A stretch of 53,530 bases of DNA from Clostridiales bacterium. GTDB taxonomy: Bacteria > Bacillota > Clostridia > Christensenellales > DTU072. Positions 8,645-16,981 of this stretch are shown here, piece after piece (positions within the stretch are counted from its first letter, which is position 1; every line of letters begins with the position of its first letter). The notes under the pieces are model-generated. The model ran no database searches, was not told where the DNA came from, and saw nothing but the letters and a program-made list of their open reading frames with translations. Where the stretch lies: positions 1 through 53,530 of the forward strand of contig JAAZJD010000060.1 in the NCBI GenBank assembly GCA_012800525.1, given 5' to 3'. A program made the translations under genes and the position numbers.

Positions 8645-8692
8645 AGTGTTTGCTATTATTTGATTTTATATGTCTATACTTATGGTGTATTC

Positions 8693-8722
8693 TTGCAAAA
8701 AAATCTTAAAGCACAGTATAAT
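8693..8722 (+). promoter_or_regulatory. Promoter of the Fe-alcohol dehydrogenase gene
   Basis: TTGCAA (8693-8698), an 18-base spacer and a perfect TATAAT (8717-8722) lie 84 bases before the start codon. This marks a transcription unit separate from the aro operon. Confidence 0.65.
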
Positions 8723-8805
8723 TCAATCAACATATAATATGGATTTTTTATAGATGATGAAAAAACAACTAAAATATTTAATATGGTGTTGGAGGAAGAA
8801 TTATT

Positions 8806-9867
8806 ATGCAAAAAATTATTGTTACAAATGATTTAAAAAAAGAAATATTTGACATAACATTAAAGGAAAATATAAGCAAATACATGCTAGTTTGTGGTAA
8901 ATCTATAGCTCTTTTAGGGATTGATGATTTACTAAATGATGCAAATTTTAATCACCAAATTTTTAGTGGTGTATCCCCTAATCCAACAACTTTAATTGTA
9001 GAAGATGCTGTTAGGACATACAAAAATAATAAATGTGATGCTATTTTAGCCATTGGTGGTGGAAGCCCGATAGATGTAGCTAAAGGAGTAAAGGATTTAT
9101 TGGTTTTGGAAAAGAATGTCCCTAAATTTATAGCTGTGCCTACCACAGCAGGTTCAGGGGCTGAATCAACAAGTGTAGCCGTAATATATAAAGATGGTGT
9201 AAAAATGTCAGTTGGAGGAGACATTCTACTTCCAGATTATGCTATATTAGTGCCAAAGTTTTTAATGGGTCTTCCTAAATATCAAAAAAAATGTACAGTG
9301 TTTGATGCTCTAGCACAAGCGATAGAGTCATTATGGAGTGTAAGTTCTACAGACAAATCGAAAGAGTATGCAAGAAAGGCGATAAAATTAATTGTGCCAC
9401 ATGTTATGGAGTATATAAATGAGAATAAGCATTTAGAAGAAATATCTCTAGGTGCAAATTATGCGGGTAGAGCTATTAACATTTCAAGAACAACAGCCCC
9501 TCATGCTATGAGTTATAAACTAACTACTCTTTATAACTTGCCTCATGGACATTCGGTGGCCCTTTCTTTGCCTATTGTTTGGGAGTTTATGATTAATAAC
9601 ATTGAAAAATGTATAGATACAAGGGGAGTGGATTATCTTAAAAATATTTTTCAAGAAATTGCCACATTACTTGGGTATCAAAATATTGATGAAGCTATTA
9701 AGTATATACACAATTTAATCAAAGTTTTTGATTTGAAAGCTCCTAACATTTTACCCGAAGAGCTTGATGCATTAGTAAATTCAGTTGATGTTGAAAGGTT
9801 GGGCAATACTCCAGTAGCTATTACTAAGGCTGATTTAAATGAATTGTACAAAATGATATCTAAATAG
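8806..9867 (+). CDS. Iron-containing alcohol dehydrogenase, phosphonoacetaldehyde-reductase-like
   Basis: Group III (iron-type) alcohol dehydrogenase of 353 residues. The NAD-binding GGGSPIDVAKG (84-94) and PTTAGSGAE (112-120) motifs are clear. Metal-site candidates are Asp167, His233 and His247. The usual fourth ligand (His in D-A-L-x-H) is Gln171 here (DALAQAIES). The SRTTAPHAMSYKLT and PHGHSVAL blocks resemble, from memory, the phosphonoacetaldehyde reductase subgroup, but no phosphonate genes (ppm, ppd) are nearby, so the substrate is open. It has GGAGG before the ATG and its own promoter. The enzyme class is sure and the substrate is not. Confidence 0.85.
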   Translation: MQKIIVTNDLKKEIFDITLKENISKYMLVCGKSIALLGIDDLLNDANFNHQIFSGVSPNPTTLIVEDAVRTYKNNKCDAILAIGGGSPIDVAKGVKDLLVLEKNVPKFIAVPTTAGSGAESTSVAVIYKDGVKMSVGGDILLPDYAILVPKFLMGLPKYQKKCTVFDALAQAIESLWSVSSTDKSKEYARKAIKLIVPHVMEYINENKHLEEISLGANYAGRAINISRTTAPHAMSYKLTTLYNLPHGHSVALSLPIVWEFMINNIEKCIDTRGVDYLKNIFQEIATLLGYQNIDEAIKYIHNLIKVFDLKAPNILPEELDALVNSVDVERLGNTPVAITKADLNELYKMISK

Positions 9868-9977
9868 TTTGGATTAGCAAAATTGCAAAGTTAATTAATT
9901 TAAAAAATCAATTCTTATGAAAATCGATAAAACAGGCTATAGTGTAAAACTAATTTTTATTATTAGCCTTTGTAATC

Positions 9978-10007
9978 TTGATAGTTTTTTGTTTGCTGTG
10001 ATATAAT
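9978..10007 (+). promoter_or_regulatory. Promoter placed almost on the start codon of the GPH transporter
   Basis: TTGATA (9978-9983), an 18-base spacer and TATAAT (10002-10007) end only six bases before the ATG at 10014. No Shine-Dalgarno sequence is visible. If this promoter is used, the mRNA would be leaderless or nearly so. Confidence 0.55.
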
Positions 10008-10013
10008 TCGCTT

Positions 10014-11495
10014 ATGGGGAAAAGAGATTCAAATAAAAAAAGGACAATAACGCCAGCACAAAAGTGGGGATTAGGACTTGGTGATTTAGGATATAGTCTA
10101 ATAGCAAACACTTTGGCTTCGTATATTTTGTTTTTTGGCAATACTGTAATGGGAGTCCCTGGTACTGTCATGGGTGCTGCAATTTCAGTAGGAACAGTAT
10201 GGGATGCTATCACAGATCCAGCTCAAGGTTTTATTAGTGATAACACTAGAAATAAATTTTTTGGAAGACGCCATTTATACATACTCATAGGTCTAATTGG
10301 GATGGTTATAGGAAATATTTTCTTATGGGCTGTTCCTCAAAGTTTTCCTATTTGGGCAAAGTTTGTTTGGTTTTTATTTTTTATGCTATTGATGAAAACC
10401 TTTTTTACTTTATTTTCAACGCCAAATAATGCTTTATCACTCGAAATATCTTACGATTATGATGAAAGATCTAGCATACAAATATTTAAAGGAATTTTTA
10501 CAATATTAGGATTATTGCTACCAACGGTATTGATGGTTTTATTCCAAAAACCTACTGCGGAAATTAGTGATGGGCGTTTAAACCCTCAATCATATGTTAA
10601 TTTCTCATATTTTACTTCTGCTGCAGCTATAGTTTTATGCACATATATGTTTATAATAACTTTTAGCCATGTTCCTAGACTTCGTGAGCTTGCAAAAAAA
10701 GAAAAAGAACAAGAAGGCGGATTTAAACAAGGTTTCATTAGGATATTTAAAAATTTTGGTGGGGCATTAAAAGATAAAAACTTTAGAGCTGTGGCAATAG
10801 GGTTTGCTGTTTCTATGTTTGCAGCCTCAGTTATTATAGCTGTTGGATTTAATGTTTTTACATTTACTTTTAACACATCAAATATTCAAATGTACATCAT
10901 TATGGCAGGCTTATTTGTCATGACAATTGTTGGTCAGCCACTTTGGATGAAAATATCGAAAAAATATGATAAGAAAAAGGCTTTAATTATTGGTCAAATA
11001 ATAAGTTTAGTAGGTTGCTTAATGCTTGGAGTTATGGTTGCATTGCGTACGCCAATAAATAACTTACTTGCTCAAAACAAAGCTGCTGTAATAGTTATGA
11101 TGCCACCACTTATGGTTGCTGGTCTTGGAACTGGCGTTCTATATTCGCTTCCTATGGCACTAATAGGTGATGTCACAATAGTTGAGAAGTTAAAAAGAGG
11201 TGAAGATAAGACCGCAACATATTCTGGGTTTTTAACTTTTTCAAATAAAACTGGTCAGGCACTTGCTCAAGTTGTACTTGGAGTTTGTTTAGATTTAATT
11301 AAATTTGTACCTGGCTCACAAACACAAACTGAAGCTGTTAAGATTTCACTAGGATGGTTGATGTTTGGAGGATGTACATTAGCTGTAATTGCTGGATTAT
11401 TAATTTTCTCAACCTTTAAACTAAAAAGACCTTATGTTGAAAAAGCGTTAGATGAACTTGGGGATGGCTTAAAAGAGGAAGTTCAAAAGTCCTAA
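10014..11495 (+). CDS. GPH-family (MelB-like) sugar:cation symporter, MFS superfamily
   Basis: A 493-residue integral membrane protein with about 12 hydrophobic segments. The N-terminal region GLGDLGYSLIANTL and VGTVWDAITDPAQGFISDN (about 62-80) matches the glycoside-pentoside-hexuronide signature, in which the conserved Asp residues take part in cation coupling, and is followed by GRRHLYIL. The sugar cannot be told from sequence, and no glycoside hydrolase is adjacent. The ATG lacks a Shine-Dalgarno sequence and lies right behind a TATAAT box; no later in-frame Met would keep helix 1. It is a distant paralogue of the transporter at 51516-53057. A terminator-like inverted-repeat element follows it. 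Confidence 0.88.
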   Translation: MGKRDSNKKRTITPAQKWGLGLGDLGYSLIANTLASYILFFGNTVMGVPGTVMGAAISVGTVWDAITDPAQGFISDNTRNKFFGRRHLYILIGLIGMVIGNIFLWAVPQSFPIWAKFVWFLFFMLLMKTFFTLFSTPNNALSLEISYDYDERSSIQIFKGIFTILGLLLPTVLMVLFQKPTAEISDGRLNPQSYVNFSYFTSAAAIVLCTYMFIITFSHVPRLRELAKKEKEQEGGFKQGFIRIFKNFGGALKDKNFRAVAIGFAVSMFAASVIIAVGFNVFTFTFNTSNIQMYIIMAGLFVMTIVGQPLWMKISKKYDKKKALIIGQIISLVGCLMLGVMVALRTPINNLLAQNKAAVIVMMPPLMVAGLGTGVLYSLPMALIGDVTIVEKLKRGEDKTATYSGFLTFSNKTGQALAQVVLGVCLDLIKFVPGSQTQTEAVKISLGWLMFGGCTLAVIAGLLIFSTFKLKRPYVEKALDELGDGLKEEVQKS

Positions 11496-11532
11496 GCTCT
11501 TTTTAAATAAGTCTTATGTTGTATTTTTAATA

Positions 11533-11668
11533 GGGCTGTTAAGAAACTAAAATTTTTAACAGTTTTTCTTTATAAAAAACAAACATGATGAGGGTGAAGG
11601 CTGCTTTTGATGTTAATTGAAACATAAATACATTTATGAGTCGCCTTCAAGGCTTTCTTAACAGCCCC
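11533..11668. repeat. MITE-like element with GGGCTGTTAAGAAA terminal inverted repeats, copy 1
   Basis: Left end GGGCTGTTAAGAAA (11533-11546) is repeated inverted as TTTCTTAACAGCCCC (11654-11668). TTAATA flanks both sides, a possible target duplication. The left end also forms a hairpin (CTGTTAA with TTAACAG, 11536-11556) followed by TTTTTC, so it can act as the transporter's terminator. A second copy is at 53094-53221. No coding capacity is visible. Confidence 0.65.
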
Positions 11669-11704
11669 TTAATATGTAAGTGACATGAAAATTGAGGAAG
11701 TGAG

Positions 11705-12076
11705 ATGTTACAATATTTTGCTACAAATGACAAAAAACAATTAGATGAAATTATGCAAGACATTTTTGGGAAAGATTTTCCAGGAAAAGTTGGGTATGTC
11801 TTGTCATATGAAGATAAGGTAATTGGTATTGCAAAAGTGTCTGTTACACCAGAAGAGTCACACATTGAGTTTGTTGGTATATCGAAGTTATATAGGAAAA
11901 AGGGGTTAGGCGATTTCTTTACAAGGTCACTAATGAATACACTGTCTTATGTATCCAAAGTCATAATAATTGAATATGTGGCTGATTACTATTTAAAGTT
12001 CGGATTTACTAAAAAAAATAAAAAAATGGTAATTAACAGTGAAGATATTGTTTTTCCATCCAAATGTGGACACTAA
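11705..12076 (+). CDS. GNAT-family N-acetyltransferase (small)
   Basis: 123 residues with the GNAT core: a beta-strand block SYEDKVIGIAKVSV, the acetyl-CoA-binding R-K-K-G-L-G-D-F motif A (about 64-71) after FVGISKLY, and the C-terminal YYLKFGF (about 98-104) typical of these enzymes. It would use acetyl-CoA to acetylate an unknown substrate, perhaps an amine or a protein N-terminus. GAGGAAG lies seven bases before the ATG. It lies alone between the MITE-like repeat and glnS, so context gives no substrate. Confidence 0.75.
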   Translation: MLQYFATNDKKQLDEIMQDIFGKDFPGKVGYVLSYEDKVIGIAKVSVTPEESHIEFVGISKLYRKKGLGDFFTRSLMNTLSYVSKVIIIEYVADYYLKFGFTKKNKKMVINSEDIVFPSKCGH

Positions 12077-12202
12077 TTTTAGTCTTATTTTAAAGTAACC
12101 CATCATATTGTCAAAGTTGAAAATGCTTGTTATTGTATATACTTTTAGAGTATATTTATATGTAGCTACATATTATTTTTAAGTAAGTCACGGAGGTTTA
12201 AA

Positions 12203-13855
12203 TTGAGCAAAACTGATATCATTCCAACTAATTTTATTGAAAATATTATAGTCGATGACTTAAATTCAGGAAAGCATGATAAAATTTTGACAAGATTTCC
12301 GCCCGAACCAAATGGATATTTGCATATTGGTCATGCAAAAAGTTTAGCAATAAATTTTGGTATTAAAAACAAGTTTGGTGGGACTTGTTATTTGAGATAT
12401 GACGACACTAATCCTGAAAAAGAAGAACAAGAATATGTTGATTCAATAAAAGAAGATATAAAGTGGTTAGGACATGTATGGGATAAAGAATTATATGCCT
12501 CTGATTATTTTGAAACAATGTATCAATGTGCAGTTTTATTAATCAAAAAAGGTCTAGCTTTTGTTTGCGATTATAGCGATGAAGAAATTTCTAAAACTCG
12601 TGGAAGTTTTAACGAGCCAGGAGTAGAGAGTAAATATAGAAATAGAAGCGTTGAAGAAAATTTAAAGTTATTTGAAAATATGCGTAAAGGTTTATATGAA
12701 GATGGCTCAAGGGTTCTAAGGGCAAAAATAGATATGGCAAGCCCTAATATGAATATGCGAGATCCTGTCATATATAGAATTTTAAGATCAACACATCATA
12801 GAACTAAAGACAAGTGGGTTATATATCCAATGTATGATTTTGCTCACCCAATAGAAGATGCAATAGAGCACATTACACATTCTATTTGCACATTAGAATT
12901 TGAAGATCATCGCCCTTTATATGATTGGGTAGTAGATAATTGTGAGTTTGATCCAAAGCCAAGGCAAATTGAATTTGCTAGATTGAATATAAAAAATACA
13001 ATAATGTCGAAACGATTTTTGAAAAAACTGGTAGATGATGGTTTTGTTGAGGGTTGGGATGATCCTAGAATGCCTACAATTTCAGGAATGAGAAATAGGG
13101 GTTATCCACCAGAGGCAATAAATGAATTTTGTGAAAGAATAGGTGTAGCAAAAGCTAATAGTGAAGTAGAGCCTAGTTTATTGGAATTTTGTATTCGTGA
13201 AAACTTAAATAGAACGGCAGATAGAGCGATGGTAGTTGAAAGTCCACTGCTAGTTACAATAGAAAATATTGGAGAAGATGAGTCTTTTGAATTTGATATA
13301 GTTGATAATCCTCAAGATGAAAATTCAAAAACCCATAAAGTGGTTTTGAAACGTGAGATTTTTATTGAAAGTTCTGATTTTGCATTAGTACCACCACCTA
13401 AATATCATCGTTTAGTCGAAGGTGGTAAAACCAGACTTAAAGGTGCATATATAATAGAACATGTAAAAACGATATTAGATTGTGATGGCAATGTTGAAAG
13501 CCTTGTATGTAGATATATTCCAGATTCAGCATCGGGTGGAGAAAATGCTCGTATCAAAGTTAAAGCTACAATTCAATGGGTTAGCAAAGCAGATGCAGTA
13601 GATGTAGAGTTACACAATTTTGAATCATTGTTAACAGATGAAGTTGAGGGAGTAAAAAACTTTACAGATAGATTAAATCAAAATTCCAGACAAATAATCA
13701 AAGGTGCAAAAGGCGAGCCATTTGTTTTAGAAGGTGAGGAAAACAAAAGATATCAATTTATGAGAAGCGCATATTACAAGAGAGCAAAAAAGGTAGATGG
13801 AGTTTGGCAATTTTATCGTATTGTAAGTCTAAAAGAGAGTTATTCATTAATGTAA
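12203..13855 (+). CDS. glnS: Glutaminyl-tRNA synthetase
   Basis: Charges tRNA-Gln directly. The class I motif PPEPNGYLHIGH (HIGH at 41-44) and the KMSKS-equivalent IMSKR (near residue 268) are intact. 550 residues fits bacterial GlnRS, with a catalytic core followed by the two-part beta-barrel anticodon-binding region. Many Bacillota lack GlnRS and use GluRS plus GatCAB, so its presence is informative about the lineage. The start is TTG, supported by a perfect GGAGG (12192-12196) six bases upstream and by the conserved TNFIENII N-terminus. A terminator follows. Confidence 0.95.
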   Translation: MSKTDIIPTNFIENIIVDDLNSGKHDKILTRFPPEPNGYLHIGHAKSLAINFGIKNKFGGTCYLRYDDTNPEKEEQEYVDSIKEDIKWLGHVWDKELYASDYFETMYQCAVLLIKKGLAFVCDYSDEEISKTRGSFNEPGVESKYRNRSVEENLKLFENMRKGLYEDGSRVLRAKIDMASPNMNMRDPVIYRILRSTHHRTKDKWVIYPMYDFAHPIEDAIEHITHSICTLEFEDHRPLYDWVVDNCEFDPKPRQIEFARLNIKNTIMSKRFLKKLVDDGFVEGWDDPRMPTISGMRNRGYPPEAINEFCERIGVAKANSEVEPSLLEFCIRENLNRTADRAMVVESPLLVTIENIGEDESFEFDIVDNPQDENSKTHKVVLKREIFIESSDFALVPPPKYHRLVEGGKTRLKGAYIIEHVKTILDCDGNVESLVCRYIPDSASGGENARIKVKATIQWVSKADAVDVELHNFESLLTDEVEGVKNFTDRLNQNSRQIIKGAKGEPFVLEGEENKRYQFMRSAYYKRAKKVDGVWQFYRIVSLKESYSLM

Positions 13856-13881
13856 AATTTAAGCAAACAAACAATTAATTA

Positions 13882-13915
13882 AAAACTGCTAGACTTTGGC
13901 AGTTTTTTTATTTTT
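13882..13915 (+). terminator. Terminator after glnS
   Basis: Stem AAAACTGC (13882-13889) / GCAGTTTT (13899-13906) with a nine-base loop runs into a T-rich stretch. It separates glnS from the membrane-protein operon. Confidence 0.85.
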
Positions 13916-14207
13916 CCAAAATTTCAATTGTGAAGAAAGATAATTTTTTATTTAATTTAAATTATAAAAAATAAATTTTATTTAGTGTTATTTTGTGAAA
14001 TCAAAATAATTTTCATCGTAAAACCAGCATTTATTTTGATAATTATAATAAAGAAATATTAATGAAAGGGGCTCTTAAATGCAAAGTTTTGTTAACTAAA
14101 AGTAGATAATTATAAAAACTTGCACAAATGCGAAGTTGAAAATTTCTAGCTCTTTTTAGCTTATAAAGGACAGTTTTTGGTTGATACATAATATTTAAAT
14201 TTTAGTA
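13916..14207. other. AT-rich intergenic stretch, no gene recognised
   Basis: The gap from glnS to the promoter of the next operon is very AT-rich. I see only tiny unsupported ORFs (for example 15 codons from about 14062), no tRNA and no riboswitch-like conserved core. An upstream regulatory region for the operon is possible but nothing specific stands out. Confidence 0.5.
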
Positions 14208-14236
14208 TTGTAATTTTATCCTCTTGCTTGTATAAT
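14208..14236 (+). promoter_or_regulatory. Promoter of the eight-gene motif/membrane-protein operon
   Basis: TTGTAA (14208-14213), exactly 17 bases and TATAAT (14231-14236) lie about 84 bases before the first gene. No terminator-like hairpin was found until 20732, so this promoter could drive the whole cluster. Confidence 0.7.
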
Positions 14237-14319
14237 AATATTATTGTAAAATTTTAATTAAATACAATAAGTGGGCAATTTAGGGATTATGACACTAATA
14301 AATAATTTTAGGAGCTAAT

Positions 14320-15531
14320 ATGGTTAAGTGCAAATACTGTGGTGAAATGAATTTAGAAGACGGCAAGTATTGTGCAAGGTGTGGGCAAGAGTTGCCATCT
14401 AACGATAACACCGCAATGAAAGATACTTTGTCGAAAGCACAAAAAAGTTTTGATAGAGATTCACTAGTTACTTTAGAGCGTTCAAGAATAACTTATGTTT
14501 GCACGGTTTGTGGAAACATAAATAGCATAGAGCAAGATAGGTGTGATACATGCGGAAAGCCTAGACCTAGAAGCGAGTATGTTGCAGCTCTTAGGAAATT
14601 AAAACAATCTGGAAGAATTCAACCTGAGCAACAAAAGCCAGCACCTCAACCTCAAACTCCAATAGAAGAAGATGTTAAACTTAAAGAGGATACACCAGTC
14701 CAAGCTCCAATCCCAGTTCAAGCAAGTTATCCACAAGTTTCAGGCGGACAGTTGCCAGCTGCGGTACAACCTTTTGTTGTGGTCCCATATGTAAATACGC
14801 AACAGCCATTGTGGCAATATAGACCAAATCAAGTTTACAGATTCCAACCATATACTCAAGAAGAAATTGAGATTATGAAGGAAAAACAAGCAGCCGCTCA
14901 AGCACAAGTGCAAGAAGTTGCTGATAGAGTAACAGCTGAAGAAAAAGAAAAAACTGAAGTAGCCAAGTTCCCCGGAGCAAAGAGAGTAAGAGTTACTGCA
15001 TTTTTAACTTTGATTATTGCACTGGGTATAGTTGCTAGCATGTTTTTGGCTCCTTGCACAAAATCAGGGAATAAAGCATCATTTTATTTGTTTGGAATTG
15101 TTGATTGCTTTAACGAGATGGGCGTTCTTTTAGGAACGGTACCTACAGATTATCAATATAAAGGTTGGCAATTTTTTGTTCCACCAGTTTTACTAACAGT
15201 TGCATCAATACTAATTGTTGCTTTGATTATTCGTTCAATTATTAGGCTCATTACTGGAAAAGCAAGCGTTAAAGGCTTTGTTTTACCATTATTTATTTTT
15301 TTGACAGTAGCTGGTGCACTAATTGGCATAGTTGAGCAAGTTTTAATTGAACAAGGCTCAGGAATAGCAAGTGGTGAGCTTGTAGCATACTTCACCGAAT
15401 ATGCGGATATTGGAACATACTTAATTCCTGCTCTTGCATTGGTTTTGGTTATTGTTGCTCTTTTCAATAAGGCAAACGTGTTAACAAGAAGAAAAATCAA
15501 AAAAATGGAAAAAGAGCAAGAAGAAGAATAA
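14320..15531 (+). CDS. Unknown membrane protein: two zinc ribbons, QL...VQP..VPY motif, four TM helices
   Basis: 403 residues, function unknown. The N-terminal cytosolic part has two CxxC...CxxC zinc ribbons (Cys4, 7, 18, 21 and Cys61, 64, 75, 78; the second resembles RanBP2-type). A Pro/Gln-rich linker (100-143) follows, then the shared motif at 144-157 (QLPAAVQPFVVVPY). An Ala/Glu/Lys helix (about 180-215) leads to four predicted TM segments (about 225-244, 286-308, 320-340, 366-383) and a charged C-terminus. Basic residues before TM1 suggest that the N- and C-termini are inside. It is the first gene of the operon and shares motif and topology with its neighbours, suggesting that it acts with them at the membrane. 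Confidence 0.8.
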   Translation: MVKCKYCGEMNLEDGKYCARCGQELPSNDNTAMKDTLSKAQKSFDRDSLVTLERSRITYVCTVCGNINSIEQDRCDTCGKPRPRSEYVAALRKLKQSGRIQPEQQKPAPQPQTPIEEDVKLKEDTPVQAPIPVQASYPQVSGGQLPAAVQPFVVVPYVNTQQPLWQYRPNQVYRFQPYTQEEIEIMKEKQAAAQAQVQEVADRVTAEEKEKTEVAKFPGAKRVRVTAFLTLIIALGIVASMFLAPCTKSGNKASFYLFGIVDCFNEMGVLLGTVPTDYQYKGWQFFVPPVLLTVASILIVALIIRSIIRLITGKASVKGFVLPLFIFLTVAGALIGIVEQVLIEQGSGIASGELVAYFTEYADIGTYLIPALALVLVIVALFNKANVLTRRKIKKMEKEQEEE

Positions 15532-15583
15532 TATAAAACTGCAAAGACAGATAGATTTATATAATATTTAGGAGAAATAAAAC

Positions 15584-16519
15584 ATGGCAAAAAAATCAGA
15601 TAAAATGGGAATAGGGCAATTTTATGAAGCTCCCGCAAATAGGTTTTATGTAGATGAAAGAGATATGAGTTCTCCATATCTTATGTCATATTATGCTGCA
15701 AGAAGCACAGGGCCACTGATTGTAAATAAACCTAAATCAGATCCTTTTGCAGCTAGACAAGCAGCTAGAGATTCAAGTGAAGTTAAAAAAGCAAAAAAAG
15801 CAAAACAATCAGCAGCAGGACAACAAAAGGTAAAAAGAAATTTCTTTGTTGTGTTGACTTTGTTACTGGTTGTAGTTTTGATTGCGTTTTTAGCAATTAG
15901 CTATGTCGGAATAGATGCAATTGTAGATTACACATCAATTGCAGTAAAGAAAACCACCATAGGTGAAGGTGAAGAGGCTGAGACAACGGTTGAAAACATT
16001 GGTTTAGATGATATTGTAATGGGAACTGTTCAAAGTTTTACAAAGAAACCAGTTGAAGCCGAGGCTGCTGAAGAAGGAGAAACAGGGGCAGAGGAAGAGG
16101 CCGCAGAAGAAAAAGTTTATGTTTATTACTCAGATAGAATGGAAAATGTTGCTTCTTTAGATACAGTTGGCAAGATGTCAGCTTATGGATTGCCAGTAGG
16201 ACTTGCTGTTTTTGCTGTCGTAGCAATTGTATTTTTAATTAGATTGATAATATCGGTATTTACCCCAAAGAGAAGAAAATTCTTTGTGTTGAGCGGTATT
16301 GTACTACTAGTATTAGGAGTTGTTATAAACCTATTCCTATATATGTGGTCTGCAGGTACTGATTTTTCAAAAATATCAGAATTCATTTATCTATTCGCCA
16401 AAGATTCTGAATTAGCTATTCAAGCTGGAGTCGGAGCATTGGTGCTTATAGGACTACCATTATTGATTACAATTACATCCATATTTTGCTTTAGAAGCAA
16501 AAAGAAATTTGGGAAATAA
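15584..16519 (+). CDS. Unknown four-TM membrane protein without the VPY motif
   Basis: 311 residues. The basic cytosolic N-terminus (1-86) contains Tyr-rich and Lys/Ala-rich parts. TM1 is at about 87-109; a long, presumably external loop (110-200) is very acidic (EAEAAEEGETGAEEEAAEE). TM2-TM4 follow at about 201-226, 233-254 and 279-303, with a basic tail. The segment NIGLDDIVMGTVQSFTKKP (138-156) is closely matched in the protein at 16982-18139 (GLDD, then G, then KKP), making the two paralogues. It lacks the QL...VPY motif but is followed 14 bases later by a small gene that carries it. GGAGAA ribosome binding site. No known family recognised. Confidence 0.75.
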   Translation: MAKKSDKMGIGQFYEAPANRFYVDERDMSSPYLMSYYAARSTGPLIVNKPKSDPFAARQAARDSSEVKKAKKAKQSAAGQQKVKRNFFVVLTLLLVVVLIAFLAISYVGIDAIVDYTSIAVKKTTIGEGEEAETTVENIGLDDIVMGTVQSFTKKPVEAEAAEEGETGAEEEAAEEKVYVYYSDRMENVASLDTVGKMSAYGLPVGLAVFAVVAIVFLIRLIISVFTPKRRKFFVLSGIVLLVLGVVINLFLYMWSAGTDFSKISEFIYLFAKDSELAIQAGVGALVLIGLPLLITITSIFCFRSKKKFGK

Positions 16520-16533
16520 AGGAGGAAATCATA

Positions 16534-16896
16534 GTGTCTCGTAAAGAAAGAAGAAAAGAAAAAGAAAGGCAAGAACAGCTTTTACAAGCTAGGCCACAAG
16601 GTCAATATCCTGCTGGCCCAAGGTACTATAATCAAGGGATGCCCCCACAAGGAAACTATCCAAATTATGGACCACCTATGCCTCCTGCTGGAGCTCCGGT
16701 AGCACAAGCACCGGTAAGATTTAAGACTAGATGGAGAAGGATTAATAACAATGGTCCAGTTCCAGTAGCACCACCAGCAGATTTTATTCAATTGACTCCA
16801 ATAGTACAGCCTATACCATTGGTTCCTTATTCAACTCAAATGCAACCACTTGCAACATTTGATGAAGAATATGATGATTTTGATGATTTTTATTAA
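16534..16896 (+). CDS. Unknown small Pro-rich soluble protein with QL...VQP..VPY motif
   Basis: 120 residues, no TM segment. Order: a highly basic N-terminus (SRKERRKEKERQ), a Pro/Gly/Tyr-rich middle (20-60), GPVPVAPPADFI, then the motif QLTPIVQPIPLVPY (86-99) and an acidic/aromatic tail ending in DDFDDFY. The start is GTG at 16534, chosen because a perfect GGAGG lies eight bases upstream; the next downstream Met would lose the basic region. It is paralogous to 18167-18430 (same GPVP..PxDFIQLTP core and DDFY end). It probably partners the four-TM protein encoded immediately upstream, which lacks the motif. Function unknown. Confidence 0.75.
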   Translation: MSRKERRKEKERQEQLLQARPQGQYPAGPRYYNQGMPPQGNYPNYGPPMPPAGAPVAQAPVRFKTRWRRINNNGPVPVAPPADFIQLTPIVQPIPLVPYSTQMQPLATFDEEYDDFDDFY

Positions 16897-16981
16897 AATT
16901 CATCATTAGTTGATATAATCTTATTTAAGGATATAATAATATAATAATTTATTATATATAGATTAGGAGAGATTTACTAGC

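Noticed and set aside
14062-14109. 15-codon ORF in the glnS-operon gap
   Set aside because: No Shine-Dalgarno sequence, no conserved composition and no promoter; not distinguishable from chance.
15153-15677. 174-codon reverse-strand open frame
   Set aside because: It lies antisense to two membrane-protein genes that have ribosome binding sites and shared family features; hydrophobic codons on one strand often leave such shadows.
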